Assembly (NCBI GenBank): GCA_019746155.1
Contig: JAIESJ010000249.1
Span: forward strand, 1 to 16,607
Length of the DNA: 16,607 nucleotides
Direction of reading: 5' to 3'
Origin: Burkholderiales bacterium
Lineage (GTDB): Bacteria; Pseudomonadota; Gammaproteobacteria; Burkholderiales; SG8-41
This document shows, in pieces, positions 8,063 to 15,385 of this stretch. The position numbers and the translations under genes were made by a program. The notes under the pieces are model-generated. The model did no database searches. It saw only the letters and a list, made by a program, of their open reading frames with translations, and was not told where the DNA came from. Within the stretch, counting starts at the first letter, position 1, and each line of letters opens with the position of its first letter.

Positions 8063-9535
8063 CTACTTCAATGCCGCCATGGCTTTCTTGATCCGCATGG
8101 CGTAATCGGCATCCGCTTCGGCGAAATAGCCCAGCATTCTCTCCTGCACGCTCTTGGTCGCCTGCACCAGCCCGCCGGCGATGTTCTGCGTGAGCTGGTT
8201 CTTCTGGTCGTCGGACATGACGCGGTAGAGGTCGCCGGCCTGGCTGAAATTATCCTCGTCGTGCGTGTCGTAAGCCTTCACCCAGGCCTCACCGAGGATC
8301 GGCATCGGCGGCTCGGCCACTTCCGCGACCGGCGCGGGCGCGCCCTTCGCCACCTGGTCGTTGGGATAGAAGTTCACCCCGCCGCCCTGATTGTTGTCGC
8401 TGCCGAACGCCGGGGGCATGCCCGCCATCGCGCCGTCGCGCTGGTAGTGATGGAACGGGCAGCGCGGTGAGTTGACCGGCAGCTGGTTGACGTTGACGCC
8501 GACGCGATAGCGGTGCGCGTCCGGATATGCGAGCAGCCGCGCCTGCAGCATCTTGTCGGGCGAGGCGCCGATGCCGGGCACGAGATTGCCCGGGCTGAAT
8601 GCAGCCTGCTCGGTTTCCGCGAAGTAGTTGTCGACGTTGCGGTTCAGCTCGAGCTGCCCGATCTCGATCAGCGGATAGTCCGCGTACGGCCACACCTTGG
8701 TGAGATCGAAGGGATTGATGCGGTAGGTCTTCGCTTCCTCTTCGGTCATGATCTGCACCTTCACCGTCCAACTCGGATAGTCGCCGCGGTTGATCGCATC
8801 GACCAGGTCCTTCTGCGCCCCGAAAGCGGGCATTTTCGCCGCTTCCTCGTTGGTCAGGTTCCTGATGCCCTGGTTGGTCTTGAAATGCCACTTCACCCAA
8901 TAGCGCTCGCCCTTCTTGTTCCAGAAGCTCAGCGTGTGCGAGCTGAAGCCGTGCAGGTGGCGGTACGACGCCGGTATGCCGCGGTCGGACATGAGAATAG
9001 TGATCTGGTGCAGCGACGCCGGGTTGTTCGCCCAGAATTCATACGCCCGTGCCGGGTTGGGCAGGTTGGTCGCGGGGTCTTTCTTCTGCGAGTGGATGAA
9101 GTCCGGGAACTTGATGCCGTCGCGCAGGAAAAACACCGGCGTGTTGTTGCCGACCATGTCCCAGTTGCCTTCCTCGGTATAGAACTTCACGGCGAAGCCG
9201 CGCGGGTCACGCGCATAGTCGCTGGAGTCCTGGCCACCGCCCACCGTGGAAAAACGCAGGAACACTTCGGTCTTCTTGCCCTTGCCCTGCAAAAACTTGG
9301 CGATGGTGTACTTGGACAGGTCGCGCGTCAGCGTAAACGTGCCATAAGCACCGCTGCCGCGCGCGTGCACTACGCGCTCGGGAATGCGCTCGCGGTTGAA
9401 GTGCGCGAGCTTCTCGAACATGCGCCAGTTGTCGAAGGTTACCGGACCGCGTTCACCGGCGGTGATGCTGTTCTGGTCTTCCGCGACAGGCGCGCCATTG
9501 GCGCTGGTCAGGGGACACTTGCTGGACTTGCTCAC
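8063..9535 (-). CDS. katA: Catalase, small-subunit clade 3, haem b
   Basis: Monofunctional haem catalase of 490 residues that dismutates H2O2. The distal catalytic His is H57 in ERVVHARGSGAYG, the distal Asn is at about N130 in NWDMVGNNTPVFF, and the proximal haem ligand is Y337 in RLLAYPDAHRYR. FSTVGGGQDSSDYARDPRGF and HGFSSHTLSFWN are further family blocks. The length and lack of a C-terminal flavodoxin-like extension place it among small-subunit enzymes of the KatA type. The start is a GTG at 9535-9533, chosen because a perfect GGAGGT lies five bases upstream and the N-terminal MSKSSKCPLTSANGAPVAED begins there. It has no signal peptide, so it is cytoplasmic. The leader carries an OxyR-like site, which would fit peroxide induction. 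Confidence 0.97.
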   Translation of the reverse strand: MSKSSKCPLTSANGAPVAEDQNSITAGERGPVTFDNWRMFEKLAHFNRERIPERVVHARGSGAYGTFTLTRDLSKYTIAKFLQGKGKKTEVFLRFSTVGGGQDSSDYARDPRGFAVKFYTEEGNWDMVGNNTPVFFLRDGIKFPDFIHSQKKDPATNLPNPARAYEFWANNPASLHQITILMSDRGIPASYRHLHGFSSHTLSFWNKKGERYWVKWHFKTNQGIRNLTNEEAAKMPAFGAQKDLVDAINRGDYPSWTVKVQIMTEEEAKTYRINPFDLTKVWPYADYPLIEIGQLELNRNVDNYFAETEQAAFSPGNLVPGIGASPDKMLQARLLAYPDAHRYRVGVNVNQLPVNSPRCPFHHYQRDGAMAGMPPAFGSDNNQGGGVNFYPNDQVAKGAPAPVAEVAEPPMPILGEAWVKAYDTHDEDNFSQAGDLYRVMSDDQKNQLTQNIAGGLVQATKSVQERMLGYFAEADADYAMRIKKAMAALK

Positions 9536-9540
9536 TGGTT

Positions 9541-9546
9541 ACCTCC
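9541..9546 (-). promoter_or_regulatory. Shine-Dalgarno of catalase gene
   Basis: The minus strand reads GGAGGT five bases before the GTG codon. This perfect match fixes the non-ATG start and suggests high translation. Confidence 0.85.
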
Positions 9547-9598
9547 GTGTTAAAGACGATGGGAACCCGATGTTAGGCGCGTAGCCAGCATTGTTCCA

Positions 9599-9635
9599 AT
9601 TGATTATTAATAATATATCGATAGGATTAAACTAT
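9599..9635 (-). promoter_or_regulatory. Candidate OxyR binding site and AT-rich catalase promoter
   Basis: On the minus strand four tetrads occur at exact 7-base spacing: ATAG, CTAT, TTAT, CAAT. The OxyR consensus is ATAG-N7-CTAT-N7-ATAG-N7-CTAT, so 13 of the 16 tetrad bases agree and the 37-bp length is right. The site lies about 65-100 bases upstream of the catalase start, in an AT-rich island unlike its surroundings. A 12-bp perfect palindrome, ATTATTAATAAT (9603-9614), overlaps it and could instead belong to a Fur/PerR-like site or the -10 region. AT-richness makes chance matches more likely. Confidence 0.4.
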
Positions 9636-9830
9636 TAACCACGAGGTAGCCGTTCGGTGACGCCGTTCTTCTTCATTTCGTTGAGCCCAGTCTGTGGGCC
9701 GAGACTGGCCGCCTGCGAGGAAGATGGACAAACAGGTCTTCAGCAATTTGCCTAGTGCGACGGAAAACTACGACATCAGGCGCGTCACGCCGCGAGCTTG
9801 GCCAGGATTAGGAAGAGCCAAGTGCTCGGC
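9636..9830. other. Junction stretch between catalase leader and symporter, no supported gene
   Basis: About 195 bases with no recognised gene. A minus-strand frame ending in a TAA at about 9638 reads AASLGPQTGLNEM then KKNGVTERLPRG, but it is short, without a start, and I recognise no family. A 5-bp inverted repeat GAGCC/GGCTC (9815-9832) overlaps the symporter stop and might be a weak transcription end. This is where proteobacterial-type genes give way to the bacillithiol operon. Confidence 0.4.
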
Positions 9831-11523
9831 TCAATCACCCCCTCGGAGCGTAGCGCGACTTCTTACGAGCTCCAGCGCGAGCGAGAGCAGCACGACGGTT
9901 CCGCAGCCCACGACGTTGTACCAGAGGAAGCCGAGGTTCGATGCGAAAAAAAGTACAATGACGGTGGCCTGCGCGACGATGGCGGCGATGAGCACGGGCG
10001 TCGCTGTGACTCGCCGCACGAAAAAGGCGACGACGAACAGTCCGAGCATCGTGCCGTAGAAGATCGACCCGAGGATGTTCACCGCTTGGATGAGATTTTC
10101 GACCAAGGCGGCAAACGAAGCAAAAGCAAGCGCGATTGCACCCCAGAGCACGGTGAAGAGCTTCGACGCCCAGAGCTCATGCCGCGCGGATGCTCGTCGG
10201 GCCCACAGGCGCTGATAGAGGTCGATCATGCTCGTCGATCCCAATGCCGCTAGCTCGCTCGAAATCGAGCTCATCGCGGCGCAAAGGATCACCGCGATGA
10301 GGAGCCCGATTAACCCCGCCGGTACGTAGCTCAGCACGAACGAGAGGAAGATGTAATCCGTGTCCTGCGTATTGACGCCCGGCAGCGCGCGCGACCACCG
10401 CTCGGGCCTCTTTCCGGACCGTTTCCACCTCAGCCGCCGCTGCCCGCAAGCGATCCTTGGCTGCCGCAGCATCGCTGCCGCTATCGAGCGTGCTGACATA
10501 TGCCTCGGCCGCGAGGCGCTGTGTTTCGAATGCGCGATCGTAGCGTTTGCTCACGGCGTCCAGCTCGGCCGCATGTGGTGTGCCCCGAACCTGCTCGAGG
10601 AGCGAAGCATTGAAGAGGAGCGGCGACTGGGTGAACAGGTAGAACACGAACACGAGCACGCCTACGAACAGAATAGCCAACTGCATGGGCACCTTGAGCA
10701 TGCCGTTGAAGAGCAGCCCCAGACGGCTTTCTGAGATCGAGCGGCCGCACAGGTAACGCTGGACCTGCGATTGATCGGTGCCGAAATAGGCCAGGGCCAG
10801 AAAAAAGCCGCCGGCGATGCCGGACCAGAAGTTGTAGCGGCTGGCGAAATCGAGATCGAAACTGACCGCGTTCATGCGATCGAATGCTCCGGCCAGCTTC
10901 ACTGCGTTGGGCAACGTCACCGACTCGGGCAGCCGCAGGAAAATCAGCACACCAGCCAGCGCGATCCCGCCCAGCATCACGATCATCTGCTGCTTCTGCG
11001 TCTCGGCAACCGCGCGGGCGCCGCCGAAAACGGTGTAGGCGATGACCAGGAGCCCGATGCCCAGGTTCGTCAGGCCGAGCGGCCAGCCGAGTATGGTGCT
11101 CAGGATGATCGCCGGCGCGTAAATCGTGATGCCGACCGCGAGCCCGCGCTGCACGAGGAAGAGGAGCGCGCCCAGGCAGCGCACGCGCACATCGAACCGA
11201 TGCTCGAGATACTCGTAAGCCGTATAGACGTTGAGTCGGTGAAAAATCGGCACGAACACCGCCCCGATGACGACCATCGCGAGCGGCAGCCCGAAGTAAA
11301 ACTGCACGAAGCGCATGCCGTCGGCGTACGCTTGGCCCGGCGTGGAGAGGAACGTGATGGCGCTCGCCTGGGTCGCCATGATGCCGAGGCCGATCGTCGG
11401 CCAATGCAGCGAACGGTCGCGAAAGTACGTTTCCATGGTGCGCACGCCGCGGCTCTTCCACGCGCCATACACGCCGATGAAACCCAGTGTGCCCACGAGC
11501 ACGAGCCAGTCGAGACCGCTCAC
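9831..11523 (-). CDS. Sodium:solute symporter family transporter, interrupted by one frameshift
   Basis: Na+-coupled inner-membrane transporter of the SSS family. The start is the GTG at 11523-11521 (VSGLDWLVLVGTLGFIGVYG), overlapping the upstream stop as GTGA. Family features include RDRSLHWPTIGLGIMATQ, LNVYTAYEYLEHRF, a long series of hydrophobic helices, and IGLLIAVILCAAMSSISSE near the end. The product is split: one frame covers about 375 residues to near 10390, and another carries on from LPGVNTQDTDYIFLSFVLSY to the TGA at 9831-9833. The break lies in a GC dinucleotide run; adding one GC unit gives about 562 residues, a normal size. A charged helical insert of roughly 70 residues (LEQVRGTPHAAELDAVSKRY onward) sits between membrane segments. 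The substrate is unknown; the coupling to the secreted deacetylase suggests uptake of its product. Confidence 0.9.
10385..10393 (-). other. Frameshift point in the symporter gene at a GC repeat
   Basis: The sequence GCGCGCGCG lies exactly where the coding frame changes. The upstream frame continues as nonsense (ARAAGRQYAGHG), whereas insertion of one GC pair yields ARALPGVNTQ, joining the downstream membrane segments. Slippage, a sequencing or assembly error, or real inactivation would all produce this. Confidence 0.8.
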
Positions 11524-11657
11524 GATGCCCACCGTGTCAACGCGTAGAGCACGGCGATGATGACGGCGAGCTCGATCACGACCAGCAGGTACAGGTTTCG
11601 CCACCGGCCGAGAATCGGTGGCGGCTCGTCCACGATGGGCACGTTATCCTGTTCCAC
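11520..11657 (-). CDS. 45-residue single-pass membrane microprotein
   Basis: A small gene between the deacetylase and the symporter, starting at GTG 11657-11655, six bases after the deacetylase TAA, and ending in a TGA that overlaps the symporter GTG by the classic GTGA. Residues 1-20 are acidic and proline-rich (EQDNVPIVDEPPPILGRW), residues 21-40 form one hydrophobic helix (NLYLLVVIELAVIIAVLYAL) and the end is TRWAS. It therefore looks like a membrane-anchored small subunit or coupling peptide with the N-terminus probably facing the cytosol. An AGGAG motif lies ten bases upstream of the start, inside the deacetylase 3' end. No family is recognised; the tight placement is the main evidence that it is real. 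It could help assemble or regulate the transporter. Confidence 0.72.
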   Translation of the reverse strand: MEQDNVPIVDEPPPILGRWRNLYLLVVIELAVIIAVLYALTRWAS

Positions 11658-11663
11658 CGGACG

Positions 11664-14150
11664 TTAGCTCCTGCCGATCAAGTTGGAGAATAAGCGATAC
11701 GCGCCCGGCACACCTGCCGGCAGCTGCCGGAAAAACGAAAGTCCGGTGTAGATGTAGCGGCCTTTGCCGTAGCGTGCGACGAGGAGGCTGCCGAGGACCG
11801 GCGGCTCGCCCGGATCGGCCATGCGCAACACCGGCGTGAAGCGCGCGTCCCATTGGGCGGCGAAATACAGGCCGCGTTCCTGGGCCCAGCCGGCGAAGTC
11901 CTCCGGCCCGATGCGGTTGGGCGTCATTAGCACCGGGTGCGATGGGTCTACCGGCACCATCTCGGCGTTCTCGTCCGTGACGCGATCGGCACCGATCGTG
12001 AGCGCGTACGGCGCGATCGGCGCGTCGAGCCCGGACCATCGGTTCTGCGTGTTGTACTGCACGACGAGTGTGCCGCCTTGCTCCACGTAGCGCATGAGCC
12101 GCTCATGCACGGTGCGCAGCACATCCCGCGTATTGAACGCGCGGATCCCGAGAACAATCGCGGCATAGGCGGTGAGGTCGCCGCTGCGCAATGTCTCCTC
12201 GTCGATACGCTGTATGCGAACCCCGATATGCGCGAGGTCCTCCATGACAGTGTCGCCGGAACCGGCGACGTAGCCCACTAATCCTTGCGGCAAACGGATC
12301 GAGAGCGGCACGAAACGGATGGCTGCGGGCTGCAGCACGCGCTGGACCGGCACGTGCGGATAGTCGATGACGTCCTCGCGCCAGGACCATGTGCGGCCGT
12401 CGACGATCACCTCTGGGGTGAGCGACACAGCCGCGGCGGCGGCCGGTGCTGTCACTTCGAAGTGCACGAGGGTCTCATCCCCTGCCTGGGCAAGCGCGAC
12501 GGGGGCCTCCGCCGGCCGCACGCTCCACGCCTGCGGTACGGGCAGCCGGACAATCGCCTTCAATTCGTCCTTCCAAGCGCGCACGCGCAGCGTCACGCGG
12601 GTCGCTGCGCCGTTGGGCAACATCGTAGCCTTCCGCGCGGGCGTGATTGTTACGGGAGGCGTCACCGTCACGAGTTGTGTGCGTTCGCCGAGCACGCGAT
12701 CGGTCCACGCGTACTGGAGCGGAGCGGTTACGCGGACGGTCCGGCCGCCGACCATGAGATCCACGTCTACCGCGAACGGCGGCGGCCCTTTCGGTTCGCC
12801 GACCGGGTCGCGTCCGCCTTCGCCCCAATTTCGCACAGCGCCTGAAGCGCGCAGCCAGTAAGGCCACGACAGGTTCGCTCGCGAGGGTACGATCACCTCG
12901 CGCGAGATTTCCTGCTTTTCGTTCACGTGAAGCTGGGCGTTGAGCTCAAGCGCATCTGTTCCCGCAAAAACGACGCGCTTCAATGTCATTGTTGCAGGCC
13001 GCCGCATCACGACTTCCACGCTCACTGGAAGGCGCGTGCCCGGGGAAGCAGCGGGTGTTGGCGCGGTCGCCCGCACAAAAACACCCGCCACTGATGCGAT
13101 GAGCGCGTCAAGCATGGCGCGTGCATCCCTCGTGCGCGGCTGGTTTGGCAGCGCTTCGAGCGTACGGTTCGCCTTCAGGAGCGATGGCAACGCGCGTTCC
13201 GGCGCATCCCGTTCGAGTCTCGTGCGCGCCTCCTCGAGCGCCCGCGCGAGTGCAGTCCCCGCCGAGCCGAACCGCTCCCACCCGAGCGCAAGCCCCTCGA
13301 AGATGTCTTTTGTGGGCCGCGTGCCGGCAACTGGCACGAACGACTCGAGAAGCGGCCCACGCACGGCCGGCGTGCCAAAGCCCTGGCTCTTGTGCTGGCT
13401 GCGGGAAAGCGCCGCGAGCTCGCCGTAGGACAACCCGAGGCGCACATCGTAGTCACCGACATCGATCGTCAGCGTGTCCGGTGACTTCTCGCGTATACGC
13501 CAAACGTTGTGGAGGAGCCTGTCGGCCCGCCACGGCGTGACACCAGCACGGAGCTGTTCGGGAAAGCGATTCGGGTCGGCTGCGGCGGTGAACGCCTTAC
13601 GCGCCAGAATCGCGGACGCGGTGTGGTGGCCGTGGTTAGGCGGGTGTTCGTCGTAGCGCGTGATGATCACATCGGGCTGGAAAGTGCGAATCACCCACAC
13701 GACATCGGCAAGCGCCGCTTCGTGCCCCCATGCGGCCAGCGTCTCGTCCGCTCGCTTCGAATAGCCGAAGTCGCGCACGCTGCTGAAGAGCTGGAGCGCG
13801 CCGTCGAGTCGTCTCGCCGCGAGCAATTCCTGCGTTCGAATCACACCGAGCAAATCGCCTTGTTCGGGTCCGATGAGGTTCTGCCCCCCCTCGCCGCGCG
13901 TCAATGATAGATAGGCGACGGTCACGTGGCGCGCATTCGCAAGATAGGCGAGCAGCCGTGTGTTCTCGTCGTCCGGGTGCGCGCCTACGTACAGCACGCG
14001 AATAGTGTGAGCGAGACGGTCGAGCGCGTGCGCCAGCGCGCCCGGGTGCAGAGGGTGGTCCATTCCGACGACTTCCGTTGGCACTACAGTGAGCAGCATG
14101 AGCAACATCCCCACAAGTCTAACCATGCCGCGAGAACATGAGCGCTTCAT
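11664..14150 (-). CDS. Secreted LmbE/PIG-L family deacetylase with C-terminal ThuA-like domain
   Basis: Large exported protein of 828 residues. A signal peptide occupies residues 1-29 (charged MKRSCSRGMVR, then hydrophobic LVGMLLMLLTVV). The PIG-L deacetylase domain (about 50-280) has the zinc motif AHPDDE at 57-62 and the distal ligand region RYDEHPPNHGHHTAS at 165-179. The central 370-600 region is beta-rich, with no motif recognised. The C-terminal domain (about 620-828) has VGYVAGSGDTVMEDL and IVLGIRAFNTRD and is like a ThuA or class-I glutaminase-type fold, without an evident catalytic Cys. PIG-L enzymes remove acetyl groups from GlcNAc-type substrates; BshB does this in bacillithiol synthesis but is small and cytosolic, whereas this one should act outside the cytoplasm. 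Its ATG overlaps the bshA stop (ATGA). It is the largest gene of the operon and its substrate is unknown. Confidence 0.9.
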   Translation of the reverse strand: MKRSCSRGMVRLVGMLLMLLTVVPTEVVGMDHPLHPGALAHALDRLAHTIRVLYVGAHPDDENTRLLAYLANARHVTVAYLSLTRGEGGQNLIGPEQGDLLGVIRTQELLAARRLDGALQLFSSVRDFGYSKRADETLAAWGHEAALADVVWVIRTFQPDVIITRYDEHPPNHGHHTASAILARKAFTAAADPNRFPEQLRAGVTPWRADRLLHNVWRIREKSPDTLTIDVGDYDVRLGLSYGELAALSRSQHKSQGFGTPAVRGPLLESFVPVAGTRPTKDIFEGLALGWERFGSAGTALARALEEARTRLERDAPERALPSLLKANRTLEALPNQPRTRDARAMLDALIASVAGVFVRATAPTPAASPGTRLPVSVEVVMRRPATMTLKRVVFAGTDALELNAQLHVNEKQEISREVIVPSRANLSWPYWLRASGAVRNWGEGGRDPVGEPKGPPPFAVDVDLMVGGRTVRVTAPLQYAWTDRVLGERTQLVTVTPPVTITPARKATMLPNGAATRVTLRVRAWKDELKAIVRLPVPQAWSVRPAEAPVALAQAGDETLVHFEVTAPAAAAAVSLTPEVIVDGRTWSWREDVIDYPHVPVQRVLQPAAIRFVPLSIRLPQGLVGYVAGSGDTVMEDLAHIGVRIQRIDEETLRSGDLTAYAAIVLGIRAFNTRDVLRTVHERLMRYVEQGGTLVVQYNTQNRWSGLDAPIAPYALTIGADRVTDENAEMVPVDPSHPVLMTPNRIGPEDFAGWAQERGLYFAAQWDARFTPVLRMADPGEPPVLGSLLVARYGKGRYIYTGLSFFRQLPAGVPGAYRLFSNLIGRS

Positions 14151-15319
14151 TGGTTTTCTCGCGCGGGAGCGCGTTCAAGCACGCGCTGCAGGTACCCTTC
14201 GTAGCGCTCGAGCGCGGGCTCTGCGCGGTAATGTTCGAGCGCGCGTGCGCGCGCCGCACGCCCGAGGGCGGCCTGCGTCGCGGGGACCCGTATGACGTCG
14301 AGCACTGCTTGAGCGAGCGCGTCCACGTCGAACGGCGCCACCAGACGGCCAACCTCGTCCGTCACGAGCTCCGGCAGGCCGCCGACGCGATAGCCAAACA
14401 CCGGAATGCCCGTGCTCATCGCCTCGAGTGCCGCGAGGCCGAAGCTCTCCGTCTCGCTGGGCAGGAGAAAGACGTCGGCCTGCTGGAGGTAGTTTACGAA
14501 GTCACGCCGCTTTCCTAGGAAGCGTACCCACCGTTCGAGCCCGAGCTTGCTCGCGTGCGCTTCCGCCGCGGCGCGTTCGGGTCCATCACCAACTAGTACT
14601 AGGCGCGCGGGCAACTCGCGTCGGACGTGCGCGAGGACGTCGATCACGTCTTGCACTCTTTTGATCGCCCGGAAGGTCGAGACATGGAAGAGCAAGGGGC
14701 CCGAGGGCGCGTCGGCGTCTTCGAACAGTGCCTGTAGCGCGTCGCAATCTCGAACCACTGCCGGAGAGAATCGCTCGGTGTCGACGAAGTTCGGCATGAT
14801 CTCGACCGAGAGACACTCAGGCAACTCCAGCAATCTGTGCGCTTCGCCCTCGAGAAAAACCGACGGAACAACGACTCCATCCGATTGCGCCACCGCGAAG
14901 CTCGTGACGCTCCGATAATCCGGCAGACTGCCGACGCGCAGAACGTCAGTGCCGTGTAGCGATGTGATCAAGCGCGGCGCTTGACGTCCCAATACCTGGC
15001 GTGCGAGGTAGGCGCTCGTGGCATGAGGCACGGCATAGTGCACATGCACCACACCCAGCCGGTGATCGCGCGCGACCTCGACGATCGCGCACGCTAGCGC
15101 AACCGTATACGGCGGCTGTTCGAACAGCGGATAGCCCGGAACGTTCACACGGTGGAAGCTCAGCCGCTCGTTCGCCGGCGGTGGCCCGTTGGGGAGCGCT
15201 TTTGCTATTAAGTGAACATCGTGTCCGCGGTCGGCGAGCCCCGCTGCCAGCTCCGAGGCGACAACAGCGCTTCCTCCAAGGCTGGGGAGGCATACGATGC
15301 CGATCGAGAAGCGACTCAT
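14147..15319 (-). CDS. bshA: N-acetyl-alpha-D-glucosaminyl L-malate synthase
   Basis: GT4-family retaining glycosyltransferase, 390 residues, that makes GlcNAc-malate from UDP-GlcNAc and L-malate, the first step of bacillithiol synthesis in the cytosol. Hallmarks shared with the Bacillus enzyme are IGIVCLPSLGGSAVVASELA (residues 6-25), VVHVHYAVPHATSAYLARQ (90-108), LITSLHGTDVLRVG (117-130), FHVSTFRAIKRVQDVIDV (211-228), VLVGDGPE (241-248) and LLPSETESFGLAALEAMSTG (285-304), with the EX7E glutamates at 291 and 299. The start is the ATG at 15319. It lies 66 bases after bshC and shares ATGA with the deacetylase that follows, so the three genes are very probably one transcript. The gene looks intact. 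Confidence 0.95.
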   Translation of the reverse strand: MSRFSIGIVCLPSLGGSAVVASELAAGLADRGHDVHLIAKALPNGPPPANERLSFHRVNVPGYPLFEQPPYTVALACAIVEVARDHRLGVVHVHYAVPHATSAYLARQVLGRQAPRLITSLHGTDVLRVGSLPDYRSVTSFAVAQSDGVVVPSVFLEGEAHRLLELPECLSVEIMPNFVDTERFSPAVVRDCDALQALFEDADAPSGPLLFHVSTFRAIKRVQDVIDVLAHVRRELPARLVLVGDGPERAAAEAHASKLGLERWVRFLGKRRDFVNYLQQADVFLLPSETESFGLAALEAMSTGIPVFGYRVGGLPELVTDEVGRLVAPFDVDALAQAVLDVIRVPATQAALGRAARARALEHYRAEPALERYEGYLQRVLERAPARENQ

Positions 15320-15385
15320 GAGCAGCGGCCTACCGTGGCGCGTGCCGATGATGCGGCGTAGAAGTGATCGCGCGTCGATCGCGGC
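15320..15385 (-). promoter_or_regulatory. bshC-bshA spacer
   Basis: Sixty-six bases lie between the bshC stop and the bshA start, with GATCGCG/CGATCGCG words that can form a small dyad near 15366-15383. No strong ribosome site is seen before bshA, and no terminator with a T-run is present, so read-through from bshC is likely. Confidence 0.4.

Noticed and set aside
10360..14150. Several plus-strand frames of 120-260 codons opposite the symporter and deacetylase
   Set aside because: All are antisense to genes with clear domains and none carries a motif of its own.
11664..14150. Calling the deacetylase BshB
   Set aside because: BshB proteins are about 220-240 residues and cytosolic; this is 828 residues with a signal peptide and extra domains, so the name would overstate the evidence.
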